The position numbers were made by a program, and so were the translations under genes. Positions 1-9,286 of a stretch of DNA of 64,000 nt are shown here, in pieces (the first letter of the stretch is position 1; every line of letters starts with the position of its first letter). The stretch is from the NCBI RefSeq assembly GCF_000367345.1, contig NZ_BARE01000018.1, forward strand, positions 55,418 to 119,417. The letters run 5' to 3'. The stretch comes from Sphingobium xenophagum NBRC 107872. GTDB lineage: Bacteria; Pseudomonadota; Alphaproteobacteria; Sphingomonadales; Sphingomonadaceae. The notes beneath the pieces are model-generated. The model was given only the letters and a program-made list of their open reading frames with translations, searched no databases and had not been told where the DNA came from.

Positions 1-1
1 C

Positions 2-91
2 GCGATCGAGCAGGGCGGCAAGCCGCTCTATTTCGATTCGCACCATCTGAGCGTAACAGGCGCGCGGCTGGTCATCGCGCGCGGCGGCTGA
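2..91 (+). CDS. Acyltransferase SGNH domain, C-terminal fragment (partial)
   Basis: Only the last 29 codons are in the window, ending at the TGA at 89-91. The reading frame gives a segment with DSHHLSVTGARLV near its end. A D-x-x-H motif followed by LSxxGA is what the C-terminal SGNH hydrolase domain of OafA/YrhL-type membrane acyltransferases looks like, with the Asp and His belonging to the catalytic triad. Such proteins O-acylate surface polysaccharides. The identification rests on this short tail only, so the rest of the protein is unknown. Confidence 0.55.
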   Translation, partial: AIEQGGKPLYFDSHHLSVTGARLVIARGG

Positions 92-94
92 CGC

Positions 95-988
95 CTATTC
101 GGCCGCCAGCGCATAATTGGCGCGCGGCAATTCGTTCGCCAAAGCCTGGGCGATGGCCATGATGATCCCCTGTATCCGGGCGAGGCCCGGCCCCGGCTGA
201 TCCAGCGCATCATCCAGATAGAGGCTGCGATCCACCTCTATCTGGATCGCGTGCATGCCGCTTTCGGGACGACCATGGCGTTCGATCAGATGATCGCCGG
301 CATAGGGATGGTTTTGCGCCGCGACGATGCCATGGCCAGCGGCGACATCGGCCGCGAGCGTCATCAGCCGGGTGGAGGCGCTGCGCCCGAACCGATCGCC
401 CAGCACGATTTTGGGTGCTTCCTGCCCGGCGGCGGGGGGCGGCAGCGGCGGCATGGAATGAAGGTCGATCAGGATCGCATGGCCAAAGGCGTCGCGCGCT
501 GCCCTCATCAGGCGGGTCAGTTCGGCATGATAGGGCCGGTGAATCGCTTCGATCCGGCGCTGCGCCTCGCTCCACGCCACAGGCTTGTGCCATAATTCAT
601 GCGCGCCGACCATGCGGCGGGGGAAAAGGCCCAGCCCGCCGCGCAGCTTGACGCTGCTCTGAAACGCGGCGTCGCGCGGCGCGCCGACGAGCATGGCAGG
701 GTCGATTTCGCGCTCGTGACGGTTAAGGTCGATCAGCGCGCGCGGCGCGCGGGCAAGGACGACGGTGAAGCCGCGCGCGATGAGCGGATGGACCAGCAGG
801 TCGGCCCAGCGGTCTTCCAGCCGTTGCAATTGTTGTCGCCGTACCCGCGCTTGCGCCAGCAGTTCGGGCGGATAATCGCGCCCGGCATGGGGGACGGAAA
901 GGATGACGGGCCGGTCGGGATTGACGGGGCCGAATTGGTCGAAACCCGCCTCGGTCCGGGCGGGAGGACATGGCGCGGGACGATCCAA
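95..988 (-). CDS. N-formylglutamate amidohydrolase family protein
   Basis: About 297 residues, FGase family (PF05013), which hydrolyses N-formyl-amino acids such as N-formylglutamate. Visible family marks are SVPHAGRDYP near residue 40, ILIDLHSMPP in the middle and HPYAGDHLIERHG towards the C terminus. These are the His/Asp-rich segments expected of a metal-dependent hydrolase. No ATG fits. A TTG at 986-988 has AAAGGAG five bases upstream and is my chosen start; the frame stays open to 1027. There are no hut genes nearby, so a role in histidine breakdown is not supported here. It is divergent from cpdR, and I recall this pairing from other alphaproteobacteria. Confidence 0.85.
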   Translation of the reverse strand: MDRPAPCPPARTEAGFDQFGPVNPDRPVILSVPHAGRDYPPELLAQARVRRQQLQRLEDRWADLLVHPLIARGFTVVLARAPRALIDLNRHEREIDPAMLVGAPRDAAFQSSVKLRGGLGLFPRRMVGAHELWHKPVAWSEAQRRIEAIHRPYHAELTRLMRAARDAFGHAILIDLHSMPPLPPPAAGQEAPKIVLGDRFGRSASTRLMTLAADVAAGHGIVAAQNHPYAGDHLIERHGRPESGMHAIQIEVDRSLYLDDALDQPGPGLARIQGIIMAIAQALANELPRANYALAAE

Positions 989-1141
989 TAAGGCTCCTTT
1001 CACCGGCCATATGACTGGCCGCACCAAAAATGGTTACTTGGCTGGATAATGTTTACACCTTGTCGCATATATCGGACAGGGACGCCACCCTGACGGGGGC
1101 ATGGGGACAGGCCGGAAACGGCAATGAGAGTAGCTGGCGCA

Positions 1142-1519
1142 ATGGTTCGCATATTATTGGCGGAAGATGACGAGAGTATGCGGGTCTATCTGGCCCGTGC
1201 GCTGGAACGGTCCGGCTATGAGGTCGTGGCCGTCGCGACCGGCACCGAAGCCCTGCCCCATATCGCGTCCGACCGATTCGACCTGTTGCTGACCGATATC
1301 GTGATGCCCGAAATGGACGGGATCGAACTGGCGCAGCACGCGGCGTCCGTGGCCCCGGACATGCGGATCATGTTCATTACCGGCTTTGCCGCCGTGACGC
1401 TGAAGGCCGGGAAGGCGGTGCCGCAGGCCAAGGTATTGTCCAAGCCCTTCCACCTGCGCGACCTGGTGCTGGAGGTTGAACGGATGTTCGGTAGCGAGAG
1501 TCTGACCGGGCTGAACTGA
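1142..1519 (+). CDS. cpdR: CpdR-type single-domain response regulator
   Basis: A 125-residue stand-alone receiver domain with no output domain. It shows the acidic pair in LLAEDDESMR (Asp9-Asp10), the phospho-acceptor Asp52 in LLLTDIVMPEMDGIE, Thr in MFITGFAA and Lys in KVLSKPFHLRDLV. The last two blocks are almost diagnostic of CpdR, which in Caulobacter, when unphosphorylated, primes ClpXP to degrade cell-cycle substrates. The start chosen is the ATG of MVRILL; an upstream in-frame ATG at 1124 would add six unconserved residues. Phosphorylation by a ChpT-like relay is known for the family; no partner is in the window. Confidence 0.9.
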   Translation: MVRILLAEDDESMRVYLARALERSGYEVVAVATGTEALPHIASDRFDLLLTDIVMPEMDGIELAQHAASVAPDMRIMFITGFAAVTLKAGKAVPQAKVLSKPFHLRDLVLEVERMFGSESLTGLN

Positions 1520-1528
1520 CCCCGCCCG

Positions 1529-2860
1529 TCAATCCTCGATCACTTCTTCCATATCGGCCGTGGGGTTGAGCGGGATGCCGGCCATCGCGGCGGTGAGCCT
1601 TTCGCGGTCCAGCCCCTTTTCCCACGCTGATACGACGATGGTGGCGACGGCGTTGCCGACAAAGTTGGTGAGTGCCCGAACCTCGCTCATGAAGCGGTCG
1701 ACCCCCAAAATCAGCGCCATGCCCGCGACCGGCACCGACGGCACGATCGACAGCGTCGCCGCCAGCGTGATGAACCCCGCGCCCGTCACGCCCGCCGCGC
1801 CCTTGGACGAAATCATCGCGACGAGCAGCAGCAACACCTGCTGTTGCAGGGTCAGGTCGACATTGCATGCCTGCGCGATGAACAGCGCCGCCAGCGTCAT
1901 GTAGATGTTCGTGCCGTCGAGGTTGAAGCTGTAGCCGGTCGGCACGACCAGCCCGACCACCGACTTGCGGCATCCCGCCCGCTCCATCTTCTCGATCAGG
2001 CTGGGCAGCGCGGCTTCGGACGAGGATGTGCCCAGCACGAGCAGCAGTTCCGCCTTCAAGTAACGGATGAGGTGCAGGATATTGAAGCCGGCCAGCCGCG
2101 CGACCGTGCCCAGCACCACCAGCACGAACAGCAGCGAAGTCAGGTAGAAGGTCGCGACCAGACCGACCAGATTGGCAAGCGTGCCCACGCCATATTCGCC
2201 GATGGTGAAGGCCATCGCCCCGAACGCCCCGACCGGCGCCGCCTTCATCAGGAAGGCGACCAGTTTGAATACGGCATGGCTGGCCGATTCGAGGACCGCC
2301 ATCAACGGCGCCGCCTTGTCGCCGATCATGGTCAGCGCGATGCCGAACAGGATGGCGACGAACAGCACTTGCAGGATGTTGCCGTCCGCGACCGCCGACA
2401 CCATGGTCGACGGGATGATGCTCATCAGGAAGCCCGTCAGCGTGGTTTCATGCGCCTTGTGCGCGAAGTCCGCGACCTTGCCCGCGTCGAGGCTGGCCGG
2501 ATCGATATTCAGGCCAGCGCCCGGCTGGACCAGATTGGCGACAATCAGCCCGACAATGAGCGCGAGCGTCGAAAAGGTCAGGAAATAGGCAAAAGCCTTG
2601 GCCGCGACCCGGCCGATCGCGCCCAATTCCTTCATTCCGGCAATGCCGGTGACGATGGTGAGGAAAATGACGGGGGCGATGATCATCTTCACCAGTTTGA
2701 TGAACGCGTCCCCCAGCGGCTTCAACTGCACGCCCATGTCGGGAAAGAAATGGCCAATGCCGACGCCCAGCGCGATCGCGATCAGTACCTGAACATAGAG
2801 TTGGCGATACCATGGCAGACGCGGCGTCGTCTGGATCGGCGAAGATGGCGATGGCAGCAT
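1529..2860 (-). CDS. dctA: C4-dicarboxylate:proton/sodium symporter DctA
   Basis: 443 residues from the ATG at 2858-2860, preceded by AGGGGGA. It is a member of the dicarboxylate/amino acid:cation symporter family, which imports succinate, fumarate and malate across the inner membrane. The sequence shows the [15 protein letters not shown] first helix, the serine-rich [12 protein letters not shown] re-entrant loop and the substrate/ion-binding [12 protein letters not shown] segment with [10 protein letters not shown] beyond it, all characteristic of the family. An in-frame extension to 2938 lacks homology-like sequence and was not used. No dctB/dctD sensor-regulator pair is adjacent. Confidence 0.93.
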   Translation of the reverse strand: MLPSPSSPIQTTPRLPWYRQLYVQVLIAIALGVGIGHFFPDMGVQLKPLGDAFIKLVKMIIAPVIFLTIVTGIAGMKELGAIGRVAAKAFAYFLTFSTLALIVGLIVANLVQPGAGLNIDPASLDAGKVADFAHKAHETTLTGFLMSIIPSTMVSAVADGNILQVLFVAILFGIALTMIGDKAAPLMAVLESASHAVFKLVAFLMKAAPVGAFGAMAFTIGEYGVGTLANLVGLVATFYLTSLLFVLVVLGTVARLAGFNILHLIRYLKAELLLVLGTSSSEAALPSLIEKMERAGCRKSVVGLVVPTGYSFNLDGTNIYMTLAALFIAQACNVDLTLQQQVLLLLVAMISSKGAAGVTGAGFITLAATLSIVPSVPVAGMALILGVDRFMSEVRALTNFVGNAVATIVVSAWEKGLDRERLTAAMAGIPLNPTADMEEVIED

Positions 2861-2987
2861 AGGTCTGGCGTCCCCCTGTTTGCACCGCAGCATATGGGCC
2901 GTCCCTGCCCTGTCCAGAAGAATGTCGCACCCCTGCAATTTCCCGCTTGCGCAGGTCCGGTCCCCCGGCTATTGGCCCAACTCCCGT

Positions 2988-3062
2988 GGGCGTATAGCTC
3001 AGTGGTAGAGCACTGTGTTGACATCGCAGGGGTCGCAAGTTCAATCCTTGCTACGCCCACCA
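2988..3062 (+). tRNA. tRNA-Val (anticodon GAC)
   Basis: A full cloverleaf can be folded. The acceptor stem pairs GGGCGTA (2988-2994) with TACGCCC (3052-3058), and the D stem pairs GCTC with GAGC. The anticodon stem CTGTG/CGCAG encloses the loop TTGACAT, with GAC at 3020-3022. The T arm is GCAAGTTCAATCCTTGC. Discriminator A is followed by an encoded CCA (3060-3062). It reads valine GUC/GUU codons. A strong terminator follows at once. Confidence 0.97.
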
Positions 3063-3066
3063 TGAC

Positions 3067-3107
3067 AAAGCCCGTCGCCTGGTTTCAGGTGGCGGGCTTT
3101 CTCTTTT
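3067..3107 (+). terminator. Rho-independent terminator of tRNA-Val
   Basis: A 14-base-pair stem with two G-U type pairs: AAAGCCCGTCGCCT pairs with AGGTGGCGGGCTTT around a six-base loop, followed by CTCTTTT. It starts four bases after the tRNA CCA end. Confidence 0.9.
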
Positions 3108-3126
3108 GCCACAGGCGGAGGATGAT

Positions 3127-3747
3127 ATGATCCCGGTTTGCGAGACGATTTCGGGGCAACGCCTGTTGTTCGTGATGGCGGCCGACGCGGAATATGGGCC
3201 GCAACTGCGCGCCCGATTCGCGCCGCTGATGACCGGGGTTGGCCCGATCGAGGCGGCATTGGCGACCGGCATTGCCCTGCACGACATGGCGCGCGCAAAC
3301 GCCCTGCCCGATCTGGTCGTCTGCCTGGGATCGGCCGGATCGCGGATCTGCGGGCTGGGCGAAGTGGTGCAGGTGGCCAGCGTATCGTGGCGCGACATGG
3401 ATGCGTCGCGACTGGGGTTCGTGAAGGGGGTGACGCCGTTCGCCGATCATCCGGTCGATCTGCCGCTGGTAACGCCCCTCACCCTGCCGAGCGCGCGGCT
3501 GTCGACCGGCGCCAATATCGTGGGCGGCGATGACTATGCGGCGATCGACGCCGACATGGTGGACATGGAGACATTTGCAGTGGCACGCGCCTGCGCCCGT
3601 TTTGGCGTCCCGCTGATGGGGCTGCGCGGCATTTCCGACGGGCCGGGCGAACTGGCCCATATCCATGGCTGGACAGCGTTGCTGGGCCTGCTGGACGAGC
3701 GGTTGGCGCTGGCGGTGGACGGGTTGGCGGCCGCGCTGGCAAAATAG
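3127..3747 (+). CDS. Nucleoside phosphorylase-family protein (MTA/SAH nucleosidase-like)
   Basis: 206 residues from the ATG at 3127, with AGGCGGAGG directly upstream. The fold-typical features are a glycine-containing TGVGPIEAA segment, a VVCLGSAGS strand-turn and a DMVDMETFAVARAC block that resembles the purine-binding DMExxAxA of PNP/MTAN enzymes. A late GLRGISD carries the expected SD, usually the catalytic Asp that protonates the base. The protein therefore probably cleaves 5'-methylthioadenosine or S-adenosylhomocysteine, or a related nucleoside. Exact substrate is inferred from the family. Single gene, convergent with apt. Confidence 0.8.
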   Translation: MIPVCETISGQRLLFVMAADAEYGPQLRARFAPLMTGVGPIEAALATGIALHDMARANALPDLVVCLGSAGSRICGLGEVVQVASVSWRDMDASRLGFVKGVTPFADHPVDLPLVTPLTLPSARLSTGANIVGGDDYAAIDADMVDMETFAVARACARFGVPLMGLRGISDGPGELAHIHGWTALLGLLDERLALAVDGLAAALAK

Positions 3748-3764
3748 CGACGTGCGAGGGTCGA

Positions 3765-4298
3765 CTACTCGCCCGCAAACGTCATGATCGCCCGCGCGGC
3801 GACGCCTTCGGCGGCGAGCGCCGCCATGCCGCCGAGATCGGGCAGGTCGATCGCGAACAGGGCCATGAGCACGCTTGCCCCCTGTTCTCGCAGCAACTGC
3901 GCCGCAGCCACAGCCGTCCCGCCAGTGGCGATCAGATCATCGACCAGCACCACGCGCGCGCCCTTGGGCACCTGGCCTTCATGCAGTTCCAGCCGGTCGG
4001 TGCCATATTCCAGAACATAATCGATGCCCACGGTCTTGCCGGGGAGCTTGCCCTTCTTGCGCACCGGCACGAAGCCCTTGCCGAGCGTGAACGCCAGCGC
4101 TGCGCCCAGGATGAAGCCCCGCGCCTCGACACCCACGATCAGGTCCGGGTCAAGCGGACGGGCGATGTCGGCCAGGCGCGCGGTCAGGTCGCGCAGCCCT
4201 TCCCCATCAGCCAGCAGCGTCGTGATGTCGCGAAACTGGATGCCCGGCTTGGGAAAGTCGGGAATGGTGCGAATGAGGTCGGTCAGGTCGCTGGTCAT
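3765..4298 (-). CDS. apt: Adenine phosphoribosyltransferase
   Basis: 177 residues, the usual length. The enzyme makes AMP from adenine and PRPP in the cytoplasm (purine salvage). The N-terminal IPDFPKPGIQFRDITTLL and the PRPP-binding loop VVLVDDLIATGGTA are both canonical, as is VGVEARGFILG. It lies downstream of the petABC operon in the same direction but is separated from it by a strong terminator, so it probably has its own promoter. The neighbouring nucleosidase at 3127 releases adenine if it is an MTA/SAH nucleosidase, which would fit salvage. Confidence 0.95.
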   Translation of the reverse strand: MTSDLTDLIRTIPDFPKPGIQFRDITTLLADGEGLRDLTARLADIARPLDPDLIVGVEARGFILGAALAFTLGKGFVPVRKKGKLPGKTVGIDYVLEYGTDRLELHEGQVPKGARVVLVDDLIATGGTAVAAAQLLREQGASVLMALFAIDLPDLGGMAALAAEGVAARAIMTFAGE

Positions 4299-4313
4299 CG
4301 CGCCCCTATAGAG

Positions 4314-4348
4314 AAAGGGCGCGGCTTCCTCAAGAAACCGCGCCCTTT
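4314..4348 (-). terminator. Terminator downstream of the cytochrome bc1 operon
   Basis: An 11-base-pair perfect stem, AAAGGGCGCGG with CCGCGCCCTTT, and a 13-base loop. It lies between the petC stop and apt; on the minus strand it runs into TTTCTCT. Confidence 0.8.
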
Positions 4349-4376
4349 GCTATGCTTGTCCTGTCGGACCGGACGG

Positions 4377-5228
4377 TCAGGCCGCCTTTTTCTTGTCCGC
4401 CCAGATATTCTGATAGGACATATAAGCCAGGCCCGTCGCGATCAGCAGGAAGATCAGCGTTGCCAGACCCGCGCGCCGACGGTTTTCCAGCTTGGGTTCG
4501 GCGGTCCAGGTCAGGAAGGCCGAGACGTCCTGCGCCATCTGGTCGACGGTCGGCTTGGGCTGGCCCGGACCATAGGTCACCTGGCCATCAGCCGTCAGCG
4601 GCGGCGCCATGGCAAGGTTGAGGTTCGGGAAATAGGGGTTGTAGTGCAGCCCTTCCGGCGTCTTGGCATCCGGGAACTCCTTGAGCAGTTCAGCCGGCTG
4701 CGCCTGGAAGCCCGTCAGCAGCGAATAGACATAGGCGCTGCCGTGGTGGCGGGCCTTGGTCATCAGCGAGAGGTCTGGCGGGATCGCATTGTTGTTAGCC
4801 GCCGCCGCCGCGACATTGTTCGCGAAAGGCTTGGGGAAATGATCCGACGGCACAGGATCGCGGCTCGACGCCTCACCAGTGGCCGGGTCGACCGACGGGG
4901 TCTTGATCGCCCACTGCTTGGCGATCGCCTTCACTTCGGCTTCGTTATAGCCGAGCGCCTGAAGATCGCGGAAAGCGACGAATTTCAGGCTGTGGCAAGC
5001 CGAGCAGACTTCCTTAAACACCTGGAAGCCGCGTTGCAGCTGCGCCTGATCATATTTGCCAAGCGGCCCGTCAAACGAGAAGGACACATGCTTTACCGGC
5101 TTGTGGAATTCATGCTCCACGGTCGGCTGCGGCGGTTCGGAGACATAAGCCACCGCACCAACCAGGAAGGAGATGAACAGCCAGCCTGCAAAGAAGAGGC
5201 CGACGAGGAATGCGCCAATGCGAACCAT
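4377..5228 (-). CDS. petC: Cytochrome c1 subunit of the bc1 complex
   Basis: 283 residues. An N-terminal hydrophobic segment (about 5-30) serves as the export signal. The single haem-binding motif is CSACH followed by SLKFVAFRDL. A C-terminal helix LATLIFLLIATGLAYMSY anchors the haem domain to the periplasmic side of the inner membrane. A distal methionine of the LAMAPPL type (family haem ligand) is visible. It accepts electrons from the Rieske centre and passes them to soluble cytochrome c. It is the last gene of petA-petB-petC, 15 bases after petB. Confidence 0.95.
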   Translation of the reverse strand: MVRIGAFLVGLFFAGWLFISFLVGAVAYVSEPPQPTVEHEFHKPVKHVSFSFDGPLGKYDQAQLQRGFQVFKEVCSACHSLKFVAFRDLQALGYNEAEVKAIAKQWAIKTPSVDPATGEASSRDPVPSDHFPKPFANNVAAAAANNNAIPPDLSLMTKARHHGSAYVYSLLTGFQAQPAELLKEFPDAKTPEGLHYNPYFPNLNLAMAPPLTADGQVTYGPGQPKPTVDQMAQDVSAFLTWTAEPKLENRRRAGLATLIFLLIATGLAYMSYQNIWADKKKAA

Positions 5229-5243
5229 GGTCTTATCTACCCC

Positions 5244-6536
5244 TTATTCGGCCGGAACCGCGACGGTTTCGCCGTCGGTCTTGCCATATTTGGCCAGCAC
5301 AGCCTCGGTGATCGAGCCGGGCAGCGGGAGCGGCTTTTCAAAACGCGAGATCAGCGGAAGGATGATCAGGAAGTGGGCGAAATAATAGGCACCCGCCAAC
5401 TGGCTCATCATGACATAGGGTTCTTCCGCCGGCGCGCCGCCCAACCAGCCCAGGATCAGCACGTCGAGGCACAGGATCCAGAAGAACTTGTTGAAGGTCG
5501 GCCGATACTTGCCCGACCGCACCGGCGAGGTGTCGAGCCAGGGCAGGAAGAAGAGCAGCAGGATCGACGCGAACATCGCCAGCACGCCGAGCAGCTTTGC
5601 GGGCACGAAGAAGAAGTCCACGGTGAACGCGCGCAGGATGGCGTAGAAGGGCCAGAAATACCATTCCGGCACGATGTGCGCGGGGGTCGAGAGCGGGTTC
5701 GCCTCGATATAGTTATCCGGGTGGCCCAGGAAGTTGGGGGCGAAGAACAGCAGCGCGCAGAAGGCGATGAGGAACACGCCCGCGCCGAAGCCATCCTTTG
5801 CGGTATAATAGGGGTGGAACGGCACAGTGTCCTGCGGCCCCTTCACTTCCACGCCGGTCGGGTTCGAGGAACCGGGAATATGCAGCGCCCAGATGTGCAG
5901 GATGATGACACCGGCAATCACGAAGGGCAGCAGGAAGTGGAGCGAGAAGAAGCGGTTGAGCGAAGCGTTACCAGGGGCAAAGCCGCCCAGCAGCCAGGTC
6001 TGGATCGGTTCGCCCACGACCGGGATCGCGCCGAACAGGCCGGTGATCACCTTTGCGCCCCAGTAGGACATCTGGCCCCAAGGGAGGACGTAGCCCATGA
6101 AAGCGGTCGCCATCATCAGCAGGAAGATGACGAGGCCGAGCAGCCACACCATTTCGCGCGGCGCCTTGTAGGAACCGAAATAGAGACCGCGGAAAATGTG
6201 GAGATAGACGACGATGAAGAAGAAGCTTGCCCCGTTGGCGTGAGCATAGCGCATCAGCCAGCCCGCGTTCACGTCACGCATCGTCTGTTCGACGGTGCTG
6301 AACGCGACGAGATCATTGGCGCCGTAATGCATCGCCATGATCACGCCGGTGACGATCTGGATCACCAGCGCAAGACCGGCGAGAACACCGAAGTTCCAGA
6401 AATAGTTGAGGTTGCGCGGCACGGGATAGCCCGCGCCAACGGCGTTATAGGCGAGACGCGGAAGCGGCAGCTTCTCGTCGATCCACACCATGACCGGATT
6501 TTTCGGCGTATATTGCTCAGCCCAGGGAAAGCTCAT
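5244..6536 (-). CDS. petB: Cytochrome b subunit of the bc1 complex
   Basis: 430 residues with eight or more predicted transmembrane helices. Family marks are [19 protein letters not shown], a [14 protein letters not shown] quinol-site segment and the [13 protein letters not shown] signature of the Qo site. Histidines spaced in the second and fourth helices would bind the two b haems. The length and the fused C-terminal helices are typical of the alphaproteobacterial single-chain form. It lies 11 bases after petA, so the three genes form one transcript. Confidence 0.96.
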   Translation of the reverse strand: MSFPWAEQYTPKNPVMVWIDEKLPLPRLAYNAVGAGYPVPRNLNYFWNFGVLAGLALVIQIVTGVIMAMHYGANDLVAFSTVEQTMRDVNAGWLMRYAHANGASFFFIVVYLHIFRGLYFGSYKAPREMVWLLGLVIFLLMMATAFMGYVLPWGQMSYWGAKVITGLFGAIPVVGEPIQTWLLGGFAPGNASLNRFFSLHFLLPFVIAGVIILHIWALHIPGSSNPTGVEVKGPQDTVPFHPYYTAKDGFGAGVFLIAFCALLFFAPNFLGHPDNYIEANPLSTPAHIVPEWYFWPFYAILRAFTVDFFFVPAKLLGVLAMFASILLLFFLPWLDTSPVRSGKYRPTFNKFFWILCLDVLILGWLGGAPAEEPYVMMSQLAGAYYFAHFLIILPLISRFEKPLPLPGSITEAVLAKYGKTDGETVAVPAE

Positions 6537-6547
6537 CGTTTCTTACC

Positions 6548-7114
6548 TCAGCCTACGAGAATGGCGGTGTCGGAAGTGAAGGCGAACTTCGGCACTTCCA
6601 GGTTCTTGGGCGCGGGGCCTTTGCGGATGCGCGCGGCGGTATCGTAGGACGAACCATGGCATGGGCAGAAATAGCCGCCATATTCACCCCGATTTTCACC
6701 TTCGCCCGCGCCCAGCGGCACGCAGCCCAGATGGGTGCAGACACCCATGGTCACCAGCCACTGCTTCTTGCCATCCACGGTGCGCTCTTCCAGCGTCTGC
6801 GGATCGCGCAGCGTGGAAGGGTCCACCTTGTCGGCTTCGGCGATTTCTTTTTCCGTCAGCTGGCGCACGAAAAGCGGCTGGCTGCGGAAGGTGGTCTTGA
6901 TCGCCTGACCCGGCTGGATGGCCGAAAGATCAACTTCGGTCGATGCAAGCGCCAGCACGTCGGCGCTGGGGTTCATCTGGTCGATCAACGGCAGGACGAC
7001 GGCAACAGCGCCGACCCCCGCGAAACTCACCGCAGCGATGTTGATGAAATCGCGACGACGCACCCCATCATCGCCGGATAGACCCGTGCTGTCTGTATGT
7101 TCAACGATCGCCAT
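6548..7114 (-). CDS. petA: Ubiquinol-cytochrome c reductase iron-sulfur (Rieske) subunit
   Basis: 188 residues from the ATG of MAIVEHTDST. The cluster ligands are in CTHLGC and CPCHGS (two Cys and two His), in the order expected for a Rieske [2Fe-2S] domain. The N-terminal VRRRDFINIAAVSFAGVGA is a twin-arginine signal-anchor, consistent with export of the folded cluster domain. It is first in the petABC operon. An in-frame ATG at 7132 would add six residues without support. Confidence 0.95.
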   Translation of the reverse strand: MAIVEHTDSTGLSGDDGVRRRDFINIAAVSFAGVGAVAVVLPLIDQMNPSADVLALASTEVDLSAIQPGQAIKTTFRSQPLFVRQLTEKEIAEADKVDPSTLRDPQTLEERTVDGKKQWLVTMGVCTHLGCVPLGAGEGENRGEYGGYFCPCHGSSYDTAARIRKGPAPKNLEVPKFAFTSDTAILVG

Positions 7115-7322
7115 GCACCTTAACCCTTGCAAGAACGTCCCTGATCCCGCCGGAGCGCCGTTTCCGGCGCCATTATGTCAAGGAATTCGGATGGCCATGC
7201 GAAACGGCCCCGCCTTCCCCCCGGCGTGGTTCGCGGGCCTGATAACCTCAGTGCGCGCTCTTTGCCAACAGCAAAGTCACTGACCCTATGACAATTTGCC
7301 CCGCTGCATTATGGCGCGGGTC

Positions 7323-7781
7323 ATGCGTATAGCCCTTTATCAACCCGAAATAGCGGGCAATGTCGGCGCGATCCTGCGCCTGGCCGCCTGTTTTGCCGTG
7401 CCGGTGGACATCATCATGCCAACCGGATTCGCCTTTTCCGACGCGCGCCTGAAGCGCGCGGCCATGGACTATGGCGCGTCGGCCGATGTCACCCGCCACG
7501 CCAATTTCGCGGCCTTCGACGCCGAACGCCGCGCGCAGGGCCGCCGCCTGCTGCTGATGAGCGCCCATGCGTCGGAACGGCTGCCCGACGTTGCCTTCCA
7601 CGTCGACGACGTGTTGCTGATGGGATCGGAAAGCGCCGGCGTACCGGAGGCGGTGCGCGATATGGCCGACATCCGCATCCGCATTCCGATGGCGGCGGGG
7701 TTTCGATCCTTGAACATCGCCGTTTCCACGGGCATCGCCGTCGCCGAAGCCCTGCGCCAGACCGGAAAGTTCCCGCAATGA
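7323..7781 (+). CDS. trmL: tRNA (cytidine(34)-2'-O)-methyltransferase
   Basis: 152 residues, a minimal SPOUT methyltransferase. It begins MRIALYQPEIAGNVGAILR and carries the S-adenosylmethionine-binding knot segments LLMGSESAGVPE and IRIPMAAGFRSLNIAVS, as TrmL does. It 2'-O-methylates the wobble base of tRNA-Leu species. The start is the ATG at 7323; an earlier in-frame ATG at 7296 adds nine unconserved residues. Its stop overlaps the hemF start by ATGA, so the two are co-transcribed. Confidence 0.92.
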   Translation: MRIALYQPEIAGNVGAILRLAACFAVPVDIIMPTGFAFSDARLKRAAMDYGASADVTRHANFAAFDAERRAQGRRLLLMSAHASERLPDVAFHVDDVLLMGSESAGVPEAVRDMADIRIRIPMAAGFRSLNIAVSTGIAVAEALRQTGKFPQ

Positions 7782-8680
7782 CCCCTGCCCCGATAACCCC
7801 AGCCCCCGTGCCCACCGTCCCCTTCGCCCTCGATTCCCGGCAGCAGGCCGCGCGCGCCTGGTTCGAATCGCTGCGCGACCGAATCTGCGCCGCGTTCGAG
7901 GCGATCGAGCGGGAGGCCGGCAGCGAGGCCCGCTTTGCCTACACCCATTGGGACCGCGAAGCCGAAGGGCAGGCGCCCGGCGAAGGCGGCGGCGGCGTGC
8001 GCGGGGTGATGAAGGGCAAGATTTTCGAGAAGGTCGGCGTCAACGTCTCCACCGTCGGCGGGGAGTTCGCCCCCGGATTCGCGCAGACGATCCACGGCGC
8101 GGCCGAAAACCCCGCCTTCTTCGCCACCGGCATCAGCCTGGTCGCGCATATGGCCAATCCCCACGTTCCTGCCGTGCATATGAACACGCGCTATCTGGTG
8201 ACGACCAAAAGCTGGTTCGGCGGCGGCGCGGACCTGAACCCGCCCTTGCCGCGCGAGGAGGATACGGCCTATTTTCACGATGTGCTGAAACGCGCCTGTG
8301 ATGCGCATGACGGGGACTATTATCCCCGCTTCAAGGCGTGGGCCGACGAGTATTTCTACATTCCCCATCGCGGCGTGCATCGCGGGGTCGGCGGGATTTT
8401 CTACGATCATCTGGAATGTGCCGACGATGCCGGGTTCGACGCCAACTTCGCCTTTACCCGCGCGGTGGGCGAGGCTTTTCTGGAGGCGTATCCGCCGATC
8501 GTAAGGCGGCGCATGAGCGACGAATGGAGCAAGGCGGACTATGCCCAAATGCTGGAATGGCGCGGCCGCTATGCCGAATTCAATCTGGTGCATGACCGGG
8601 GGACGCTGTTCGGCCTCAAGACCGGGGGCAATATCGAGGCGATCCTGATGAGCCTGCCGCCCATGGCGAGCTGGAGCTAA
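7778..8680 (+). CDS. hemF: Oxygen-dependent coproporphyrinogen III oxidase
   Basis: 300 residues, usual length. It converts coproporphyrinogen III to protoporphyrinogen IX in haem synthesis, using O2. Family blocks visible include GGGGVRGVMKGKIFEKVGVN, NPHVPAVHMNTRYL, WFGGGADLNPPLP, and YFYIPHRGVHRGVGGIFYD with GLKTGGNIEAILMSLPP at the end. It overlaps trmL by four bases and is followed six bases on by a GNAT gene. Confidence 0.96.
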   Translation: MTPAPITPAPVPTVPFALDSRQQAARAWFESLRDRICAAFEAIEREAGSEARFAYTHWDREAEGQAPGEGGGGVRGVMKGKIFEKVGVNVSTVGGEFAPGFAQTIHGAAENPAFFATGISLVAHMANPHVPAVHMNTRYLVTTKSWFGGGADLNPPLPREEDTAYFHDVLKRACDAHDGDYYPRFKAWADEYFYIPHRGVHRGVGGIFYDHLECADDAGFDANFAFTRAVGEAFLEAYPPIVRRRMSDEWSKADYAQMLEWRGRYAEFNLVHDRGTLFGLKTGGNIEAILMSLPPMASWS

Positions 8681-8686
8681 GGCGCG

Positions 8687-9286
8687 ATGGGGTCGATCCC
8701 GGTCGAGCCGGGGATGGTGGCGGCGGTCGTCACTCATCTGGAAATGCGGGCGCGCCCCCGCCCCGCGCCGATTCCACCCGCCCCGCTGCAACTGGTGCGA
8801 TGGAAGGCGCCGAAGATCGACACCTATCGCGCCCTGTTTCGCCGGGTGGGCGAGCCATGGCTGTGGTTTTCACGGCTGGTGATGAGCGACGAATCGCTCG
8901 CCGCGATCATCCATGATCCGATGGTCGAGATTTACGCCGTTGCTGATCCACGCGGGATCGAGGTCGGATTGCTGGAGCTGGACTTCCGCGCGATGCCCGA
9001 TTGCGAACTGGCCTTTTTCGGGCTGGTGCCGCAACTGAACGGCAAGGGCCATGGCAAATGGCTGATGGCGCAGGCCAAGGCGCTGGCATGGCGCAAGGGG
9101 GTGGAGCGATTCTGGGTCCACACCTGCACGCTCGATAGTCCCGCAGCGCTGGGATTCTATATGAAGGCCGGGTTCGTCCCGACCAGGCGCGAGATCGAGA
9201 CATTCGCCGACCCGCGCCTCGCCGGTATTTTACCGCGCGACTGTGCGCCGCATGTGCCGTTGCTGGATCAGTCCGCCAACGCCTGA
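8687..9286 (+). CDS. GNAT family N-acetyltransferase
   Basis: 199 residues with an acetyltransferase (GNAT) core. FFGLVPQLNGKGHGKWLMAQA matches the acetyl-CoA pyrophosphate loop (Q/RxxGxG/A; here NGKGHG), and WVHTCTLDSPAALGFYMKAGFVPTRRE is the C-terminal part of the fold. The first 60 residues are unrelated to the core. The substrate cannot be told. It is probably the third gene of trmL-hemF-GNAT. The last 19 bases overlap the end of the convergent membrane-protein gene. Confidence 0.85.
   Translation: MGSIPVEPGMVAAVVTHLEMRARPRPAPIPPAPLQLVRWKAPKIDTYRALFRRVGEPWLWFSRLVMSDESLAAIIHDPMVEIYAVADPRGIEVGLLELDFRAMPDCELAFFGLVPQLNGKGHGKWLMAQAKALAWRKGVERFWVHTCTLDSPAALGFYMKAGFVPTRREIETFADPRLAGILPRDCAPHVPLLDQSANA

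Noticed and set aside
3981..6647. An 888-codon open frame on the plus strand across the petABC operon
   Set aside because: It is the antisense shadow of three well-identified genes in high-GC DNA; its product is low in complexity and Arg/Gln/His-rich with no domain.
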